From contig NZ_CP084541.1 in NCBI RefSeq assembly GCF_020410765.1, forward strand, positions 4,731,001 through 4,795,000: 64,000 nt of DNA, read 5' to 3'. This document shows positions 58,981 to 64,000 of this stretch, piece after piece; the first letter of the stretch is position 1; every line of letters starts with the position of its first letter. The translations under genes were made by a program, and so were the position numbers. Source of the DNA: Streptomyces marincola (lineage in GTDB: Bacteria; Actinomycetota; Actinomycetes; Streptomycetales; Streptomycetaceae). The notes under the pieces were generated by a model. It saw only the letters and a list, made by a program, of their open reading frames with translations. It searched no databases and was not told the origin of the DNA.

Positions 58981-59781
58981 ATGCCCGATTACGACGACGA
59001 CCTGCGCCTGGCGCACGTGCTGGCCGACTCCGCCGACGCCGCGACGATGGGGCGCTTCCGGGCGCTCGACCTGAAAGTGGAGACCAAGCCGGACCTGACC
59101 CCGGTGACGGAGGCGGACCGGGCGGCCGAGGAGCTGATCCGTTCCGTGCTGCAACGGGCCAGGCCGCGGGACGCGGTGCTGGGCGAGGAGTTCGGCGACG
59201 GGGGCGGCCAGGCGGCGCGCCGCTGGATCGTCGACCCGATCGACGGCACGAAGAACTACGTGCGGGGCGTTCCGGTCTGGGCGACCCTGATCGCCCTCAT
59301 GGAACCGGGCGAGCACGGGGACCGCCCGGTGGTCGGGGTCGTGTCGGCGCCCGCGTTGAACCGGCGCTGGTGGGCGGCGCTCGGCGGCGGCGCGTACGCG
59401 GGGCGCAGCCTGACCTCCGCCACGCGCCTCTCGGTGTCGCGGGTGGCGCGCATGGAGGACGCGTCGTTCTCGTACTCCTCGCTCGGCGGCTGGGAGCAGC
59501 GCGGGCTGCTCGGCGGGCTGCTCGATCTGTCGCGGGCCTGCTGGCGCACGCGCGCCTACGGCGACTTCTGGTCGTACATGATGGTGGCCGAGGGCGCGGT
59601 GGACGCGTGCGCGGAGCCGGAGCTGTCGTTGTGGGACATGGCGGCCCCGGCGATCGTCGTGCAGGAGGCGGGGGGCCGGTTCACCGGTCTTGACGGCGTG
59701 GACGGGCCGAACGGCGCGGACGCGGCGGCCAGCAACGGGCTGCTGCACGCGGAGCTGCTTGAGTACGTGGGCGCGCGTTAG
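58981..59781 (+). CDS. hisN: Histidinol-phosphatase (inositol monophosphatase family)
   Basis: A 266-residue protein with IMPase-fold metal motifs GEEFG, DPIDGTKNYVRG and LSLWDMAAPAIVVQEAGG. In streptomycetes this protein is the HisN histidinol-phosphate phosphatase. It is preceded by a leaderless promoter and followed by a 17-bp terminator stem. The gene stands alone, away from the other his genes, as in S. coelicolor. Confidence 0.9.
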   Translation: MPDYDDDLRLAHVLADSADAATMGRFRALDLKVETKPDLTPVTEADRAAEELIRSVLQRARPRDAVLGEEFGDGGGQAARRWIVDPIDGTKNYVRGVPVWATLIALMEPGEHGDRPVVGVVSAPALNRRWWAALGGGAYAGRSLTSATRLSVSRVARMEDASFSYSSLGGWEQRGLLGGLLDLSRACWRTRAYGDFWSYMMVAEGAVDACAEPELSLWDMAAPAIVVQEAGGRFTGLDGVDGPNGADAAASNGLLHAELLEYVGAR

Positions 59782-59790
59782 CCCTCCCAC

Positions 59791-59830
59791 CCGCCGTGCG
59801 GCCCGCCCGGGGCGGCGGGCCGCACGGCGG
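59791..59830. terminator. Strong terminator between convergent hisN and efflux gene
   Basis: A perfect 17-bp stem (59791-59807 with 59814-59830) and a 6-nt loop. Confidence 0.75.
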
Positions 59831-59835
59831 CGCGG

Positions 59836-61419
59836 TCACTCCGTGCCCGTCCGCGCCGCGGGCTCGCGGGGCCGCAGCAGCAGGGCGGCCAGCGCCGCGG
59901 TGGCCACGAGGCCGGCGGCCGAGATGGCCGCGACGGTGGCGAAGCCCTGGTCGTACGCGTCCCGCGCGGTGTGCAGGAGCGCGGTCGCGGTCTCGGCGGG
60001 GAGCCGCCCGAGCAGCTCCTCCGCGGCGGCGAAGGACTCCTCGGCCTGGGCCTGGCCCGACTCGTCGAGGCCCTGCACGTCCGCGAGCCCGATCCGGTAG
60101 ACGGCGGTCAGGAGGCTGCCGAGGACGGCGACGCCGAGACCGGCGCCGAGTTCGAAGGAGGTCTCCTGGATGGCGGCGGCCTCGCCGGAACGCTCCGGCT
60201 GCGCGGCGCTCATGATGCTGTCGGCGCCGAGCGTCATCACGATGCCCGCGCCGTAGCCCGCGCCCAGCAGCGACGGCAGCAGCCACGGGTACGCGCCGGT
60301 GTCGCCGGTCAGGGCGAGGAGGGCGAGGCTGCCCGCGAACAGCACGAGGGCGCCCGTGAGGGCCCAGCGGTTGCTCCAGCGGGCGGCGACCCAGGGCGCG
60401 GTGACGGCGCCCAGGGCGTTGGCGGCCGCCAGCGGCATGAGCGCGAGCCCGGCCCGCACGGGGGAGAAGTCGCCCACCTGCTGGAGCCATTGGGTGAGGA
60501 AGAACAGCAGGGCCACGTAGCTGCCGAAGCACGCGATGACGCAGAGGGTGGCGGTCGTGAAGCGCCGTTCGCGGAAGAGGGTGAAGTCGAGCAGCGGCTC
60601 GGGGATGCGGAACTGGCGGCGGACGAAGAACCAGAGCAGCCCGGCGCCCAGCAGGGCGGTGACGAGGATGAGGCCGTTGACGCCGACGTGCTCGCCCGCC
60701 TGCTTCAGGGCGTAGACCACCGCGGCCAGGCCGGCGACGGACAGGGCGACGCTGCCGATGTCCCACCGGCGCGGTTCCGGGTTCTTCGACTCGGGGATGA
60801 CGCGGGCGCCCACGGCGAGGATGACGAGGATGACGGGCACGTTGATGAGGAAGACCGCGCCCCAGCCCCACCGTTCGGTGACCAGGCCGCCGACGAGCGG
60901 CCCGATGGTGGCGCCGACGCTGTGCGCGGCGGTCCACACGCCGATGGCGATGGCGCGTTCGCGGTCGTCGGTGAAGACGACGCGGATGATCGCCACGGTC
61001 GAGGCCATGATCATGGCCGCGCCGATCCCGAGGGCGGCGCGGGCGGCGATGAGCTGGAGGGTGGTGGCGGAGAACGCCGCGGCGGCGGAGGCGGCGCCGA
61101 ACGTGGCGAAGCCGGTGAGCACCATGCGGCGGCGGCCGACGCGGTCGCCGAGCGTTCCGCAGGTGACCAGCAGGGCGGCGAGCGTCAGGGAGTAGACGTC
61201 GACGATCCACAGCAGTTCCGCGGCGCTCGGCTGGAGGTCCCGGCTCATGCTGGGCACGGCGACGTGCAGCACGGTCAGGTCGATGCCGCACAGCAGCAGA
61301 CTTCCCGACACCACGGCGAGGACCAGCCAGCGCCGGGCGGACGGATCGGCCGGGCCCGCGGGCTCCGCGCCCGTCTCCTTGCTCCCGCGCACCGGTGCGG
61401 GGGTCTCGCTGTTTGACAT
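59836..61419 (-). CDS. DHA2-family MFS multidrug exporter
   Basis: A 527-residue membrane protein with 14 predicted segments. Signatures include DIDLTVLHVAVPSM-like start (CGIDLTVLHVAVPSMSRDL), GDRVGRRRMVL (motif A) and ARAALGIGAAMIMASTVAII (motif C region). It would export drugs by proton antiport. Start ATG 61419 is chosen. It is divergent from an HxlR regulator with repeats between, so it is likely controlled by it. Confidence 0.9.
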   Translation of the reverse strand: MSNSETPAPVRGSKETGAEPAGPADPSARRWLVLAVVSGSLLLCGIDLTVLHVAVPSMSRDLQPSAAELLWIVDVYSLTLAALLVTCGTLGDRVGRRRMVLTGFATFGAASAAAAFSATTLQLIAARAALGIGAAMIMASTVAIIRVVFTDDRERAIAIGVWTAAHSVGATIGPLVGGLVTERWGWGAVFLINVPVILVILAVGARVIPESKNPEPRRWDIGSVALSVAGLAAVVYALKQAGEHVGVNGLILVTALLGAGLLWFFVRRQFRIPEPLLDFTLFRERRFTTATLCVIACFGSYVALLFFLTQWLQQVGDFSPVRAGLALMPLAAANALGAVTAPWVAARWSNRWALTGALVLFAGSLALLALTGDTGAYPWLLPSLLGAGYGAGIVMTLGADSIMSAAQPERSGEAAAIQETSFELGAGLGVAVLGSLLTAVYRIGLADVQGLDESGQAQAEESFAAAEELLGRLPAETATALLHTARDAYDQGFATVAAISAAGLVATAALAALLLRPREPAARTGTE

Positions 61420-61460
61420 AGCCTCAGTTTCTCGACATGGCAACTGGCGCCGCAAGTACG

Positions 61461-61487
61461 GTCATTCGTGTCCCCCGGTGTCATTCG
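61461..61487. promoter_or_regulatory. Direct repeats in the MFS/HxlR intergenic region
   Basis: GTCATTCG is repeated at 61461-61468 and 61480-61487, 19 bp apart, and a TATACC box follows (61490-61495). This may be the HxlR operator. Confidence 0.4.
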
Positions 61488-61507
61488 GTATACCAATGGA
61501 GGTCGTT

Positions 61508-61891
61508 GTGCGGTCCAAGGTGGAAGAAGCACCCGATTACTGCGCGATCGAGTTCGCGATGGAAGTTCTCGGTGGCAGGTGGAAGCTGGCCATTCTCAAG
61601 AATCTGATGGCGGGCACGCACCGGTTCGGTGACCTGCGGCGGGCGCTGCCGGGCATCACCCAGCGGATGCTGGCCCGTCAGCTGCGGGAGTTGCAGGACG
61701 ACGGACTGGTGAGCCGGACGGTGCACCGCGAGGTGCCGCCGCGGGTGGAGTACGCCCTGACGGAGGTCGGCCGCAGCCTGGAGGCGATCGTTGACGACCT
61801 CGACGCGTGGGGCCGCTGGTACCGGGAGAACCGGCCGCGTCGCGACGCCGCCGCCGAGCCGGAAGCAGCAGGTCAGGAGGTGGCCGGGTGA
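61508..61891 (+). CDS. HxlR-family transcriptional regulator
   Basis: A 127-residue winged-HTH protein. It has the HxlR signature CAIEFAMEVLGGRWKLAILKNLM (split: one metal/redox Cys at the start), RRALPGITQRMLARQLRELQ and a beta wing. Start GTG 61508 is preferred because GGAGG stands 5 nt before; ATG 61496 is an alternative. HxlR regulators respond to aldehydes, quinones or oxidants. It is divergent from the MFS exporter. Tail is Ala/Glu-rich. Confidence 0.88.
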   Translation: MRSKVEEAPDYCAIEFAMEVLGGRWKLAILKNLMAGTHRFGDLRRALPGITQRMLARQLRELQDDGLVSRTVHREVPPRVEYALTEVGRSLEAIVDDLDAWGRWYRENRPRRDAAAEPEAAGQEVAG

Positions 61892-61919
61892 GGGGGCCCG
61901 GCCGGGGGCGGGCGGCGCG

Positions 61920-62537
61920 TCAGTGGACCGTGTGCACCTCCTCGTAGCCCAGCCGCGGTGCGCGGGGGCGCGGGTGGGGCCCCGCGGGCCTGCCGACGTT
62001 CACCACCATGAGCACGGACTGCCGCCCGTCGGGGAAGAAGTCCCCGTTCAGGCCGGCCTCGTCGTAGCCGTTCAACGGCCCGGCGGCGAGCCCCGCGGCG
62101 CGTATTCCGATGAGGAAATAGGCGGCCTGGAGCGCGCCGTTCACGAGGGCGGACCGTTCCCGGAGAACGGGGTCGCGCGCGTAGATGGCGGCGGCACCCG
62201 GATAGTGCGGAAAGAGTTCCGGCAGGCGCAGGTGGAACTCGTTGTCCACGGCGAGCAGAGCGGTCAGCGGTGCCTTGAGCGTCTTCTCCCGGTTTCCTCG
62301 GGAAAGGTGTCCGACGAGGCGTCGGCGGCTTCCCGGGGAACGCATCAGGTGAATTCTCAGCGGCTGCTGGTTGAAGGCGGTCGGGCCGTCGCGGACGAGG
62401 TCGTGGACGGCCCGGATCTCGTCCTCGCCCACCGGGTCGTCCGCGAACCTGTCCTCGGTACGCGCCAGCCGGAACAGCAGGTCCCTGGCCTCGGGGGCCA
62501 GGGCGAGCAGGTCCGTGCCCGCGGTCGTCTCACTCAT
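61920..62537 (-). CDS. Nitroreductase-family protein (RutE-like)
   Basis: A 205-residue flavoprotein-fold protein. The FMN motif region PTAFNQQPLRIHLMRS and SALVNGALQAAYFLIGIRAAGLAAGPLNG match RutE/3-hydroxypropanoate dehydrogenase types. It uses FMN and NAD(P)H to reduce small carbonyl or nitro compounds. Its start overlaps the end of the flavin oxidoreductase gene upstream by 8 nt, so it is in the same operon. The substrate is unknown. Confidence 0.85.
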   Translation of the reverse strand: MSETTAGTDLLALAPEARDLLFRLARTEDRFADDPVGEDEIRAVHDLVRDGPTAFNQQPLRIHLMRSPGSRRRLVGHLSRGNREKTLKAPLTALLAVDNEFHLRLPELFPHYPGAAAIYARDPVLRERSALVNGALQAAYFLIGIRAAGLAAGPLNGYDEAGLNGDFFPDGRQSVLMVVNVGRPAGPHPRPRAPRLGYEEVHTVH

Positions 62538-63858
62538 GCCGCGCGGGGAACTCGGCGAGGTTCTGCCTGAGGGTGTTGCCCGGTGTGTACGCCCGGCGGG
62601 TGAGGCCGCGGCGTTGCAGCGCGGGCACCAGGCCGTCGGTGATCTCCGCGATGTAGCGGCGGTTGAGCCGCAGCAGCGGTGTGGTGAGCATGAACCCGTC
62701 CCCGCCTACCTCCTCCATCACCTCGCCCATGCGCTCGGCCACCTGGTCGGGCGTGCCGACCAGGTCGATCGAGGACACCAGGCCGCCGGCGCCGTCGATG
62801 ACCAGCTCCCGCAGCGTCTTGCCGCTGCCCCACTGCTGGAGCTTGTCGAGGGTGCCCTGTTCGCCGTTGGTCGTCAGCCGGTGGGGCAGCGGCTTGTCCA
62901 GGTCGAACTGGGCGAAGTCGATCTCGGTGAGCGCGGACACCTGCGCCAGGATGTCCTGGATGAACTGCGGCGAGGAGACCATCCTGGCCTGCTTGTCGCG
63001 CGCGTCCTGCTCCGTTTCGCCCACGGTCGGGGTGACGCAGAACAGCACCTTGATCTCGTCCGGGTCGCGCCCGTACTCCTCGGCGTGGCGGCGGACGTCC
63101 TCGCGGAACGCCCGCATGCTCTCGACGCCGCTGGCGATGGCGATGATGGAGTCGGCGTTGCGCGCGGCGAAGGCCCGCCCCCGCGGCGAGGCGCCCGCCT
63201 GCACGAACGCGGGCCTGTGCTGCGGCGAGGGAACGGTGTTCAGCGGGCCGCGCACCCGGAAGTGCTCCCCCTCGAAGTGGATGGGGCGCACCTTGGTGTG
63301 GTCCGCGTAGACGCCCTTCTCGCGGTCGAGGACGACGGCGTCCGCGTCCCAGGAGGCGAACAGCTGCTTGACGACGTCGACGTACTCGTCGGCCATCGCG
63401 TAGCGGACGTCCCGAGGCGGCAGCTCGGTCATGCCGAAGTTCTGCGCCGCGAGGTCCTCCGCGCTGGTGACGATGTTCCAGCCGAAGCGTCCGCCGAGCA
63501 TGCTGTCCATCGTGGACGCCAGGCGCGCGGTCATGAACGGCGGGTACGCCATGGTCGAGAGGGTGGCGACGATGCCCAGGTGCTCGGTGGCCAGGCCCAT
63601 GGCGACGGCGAGCGGAACGGGGTCGTGCTTGGGCACGACCATGGCCTGCCGGAGCGCGGCCTCGGAGGAGCCGCCGTAGCTCTCGGGGACCATCAGCTTG
63701 TCCTCGATGATCACGTAGTCGAAACAGGCGCGTTCCAGCGCGCGGGCGACCTCGGTGTGGAACGCGCCGTCCCAGGGTGAGCCACCGGTGCCGAACGGGC
63801 CCTGCCAGTCGTCGGGCGTGAAGTTGAAGATGAAGGCGAGGTGGAACGGGCGGCTCAC
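62530..63858 (-). CDS. LLM-class flavin-dependent monooxygenase (NtaA/SnaA/DszA type)
   Basis: A 442-residue two-component monooxygenase. It has the family start FHLAFIFNFTPDDWQGPFG, the flavin pocket segments ATLSTMAYPPFMTARLASTMD and GRFGWNIVTSAE, and the later PAFVQAGASPRGRAFAARNAD. Members oxidise nitrilotriacetate, sulfonates, dibenzothiophene sulfone or the pristinamycin ring using reduced FMN from a partner reductase. Start GTG 63858 overlaps the stop of the upstream gene by GTGA. The substrate is not known. Confidence 0.9.
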   Translation of the reverse strand: MSRPFHLAFIFNFTPDDWQGPFGTGGSPWDGAFHTEVARALERACFDYVIIEDKLMVPESYGGSSEAALRQAMVVPKHDPVPLAVAMGLATEHLGIVATLSTMAYPPFMTARLASTMDSMLGGRFGWNIVTSAEDLAAQNFGMTELPPRDVRYAMADEYVDVVKQLFASWDADAVVLDREKGVYADHTKVRPIHFEGEHFRVRGPLNTVPSPQHRPAFVQAGASPRGRAFAARNADSIIAIASGVESMRAFREDVRRHAEEYGRDPDEIKVLFCVTPTVGETEQDARDKQARMVSSPQFIQDILAQVSALTEIDFAQFDLDKPLPHRLTTNGEQGTLDKLQQWGSGKTLRELVIDGAGGLVSSIDLVGTPDQVAERMGEVMEEVGGDGFMLTTPLLRLNRRYIAEITDGLVPALQRRGLTRRAYTPGNTLRQNLAEFPARHE

Positions 63859-64000
63859 GGCTGGGTACCTCCTGGCTGTGGGGCGGGGCGGTGCCGGTCC
63901 TGACGGGTCCGCGCGGGCAGCAGGCCCTTGCCGTCGTTCACCAGGTTCGCGGCCTCGTCGACGACGTGCCGCAGCAGCTTCTCGCCCAGCGCCGCGCTCG
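63855..64000 (-). CDS. C-terminal fragment of upstream operon gene, perhaps flavin reductase (5' cut by window)
   Basis: The frame from the window edge reads SAALGEKLLRHVVDEAANLV and ends PAPQPGGTQP with TGA at 63855-63857. The stop overlaps the monooxygenase start, so it is the preceding gene of the operon. A helix and a Pro-rich tail are all that can be seen. A FMN reductase would fit the context; the sequence does not prove it. Confidence 0.45.
   Translation of the reverse strand, partial: SAALGEKLLRHVVDEAANLVNDGKGLLPARTRQDRHRPAPQPGGTQP

Overview
The window is high-GC actinobacterial DNA and looks like a Streptomyces or close relative. It carries AdpA with an in-frame TTA codon, a WhiB7/WblC gene with a long leader, AdnAB in place of RecBCD, a mycoredoxin, GTG and TTG starts, and many genes whose start codon lies 6-7 nt after a TANNNT -10 box (leaderless pattern).

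Region 1 (1-35.4 kb) is housekeeping, repair and metallo-cofactor DNA. It holds the MoeZ 3' end, an O-methyltransferase, a secreted alpha/beta hydrolase, a lone molybdate permease (modB) behind a HTH-TOBE regulator, a VOC-domain frame that runs into that regulator, and a 913-residue flippase/kinase-like membrane protein. Next come a repair and redox group (alkyltransferase-like protein, AdnA, AdnB, NudC, mycoredoxin, UvrD2), the whiB7 locus, an ABC1 kinase, a ThiF-like protein and a YgjP-type metallopeptidase. A TerD-AIM24 / AIM24 / AIM24 operon follows, then a Nudix and DUF2342 pair, an epimerase-like protein, MoaE, a PDZ-Lon protease, a PPA1309 protein and a UPF0182 membrane protein. The order AdnA-AdnB-NudC-mycoredoxin-UvrD2-WhiB7-ABC1-DUF2342-PDZ-UPF0182 matches, from memory, the Rv3193c-Rv3202c block of Mycobacterium tuberculosis.

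Region 2 (35.4-about 53.6 kb) starts after a 22-bp tandem repeat. It has a Sel1-type repeat protein, a TetR-controlled leucine catabolism operon (acyl-CoA carboxylase beta and alpha, HMG-CoA lyase, acyl-CoA dehydrogenase), a DUF4429 protein, GlmS, a universal stress protein, adpA-orn, tRNA-His, a lipoprotein with an acidic microsatellite, an amidase and a DUF2637 protein.

Region 3 (about 53.7-64 kb) has an ECF-sigma/zinc-finger/membrane fusion, an M50 protease, aroA, rsgA, a TetR regulator and hisN. It ends with a DHA2 efflux pump divergent from an HxlR regulator and a flavin-dependent oxidoreductase operon cut by the window edge.

From memory, S. coelicolor keeps regions 1 and 3 together (WblC SCO5190, HisN SCO5208, AroA SCO5212) and region 2 far away (AdpA SCO2792, OrnA SCO2793), so the window looks like a rearranged junction. 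The most interesting signals are the whiB7 leader (WhiB7-type promoter, leaderless 15-codon reading frame, intrinsic terminator), the apparent modA scar beside a VOC-regulator read-through, and the TerD-AIM24 cluster. No prophage, insertion sequence, CRISPR array or secondary-metabolite cluster was seen.
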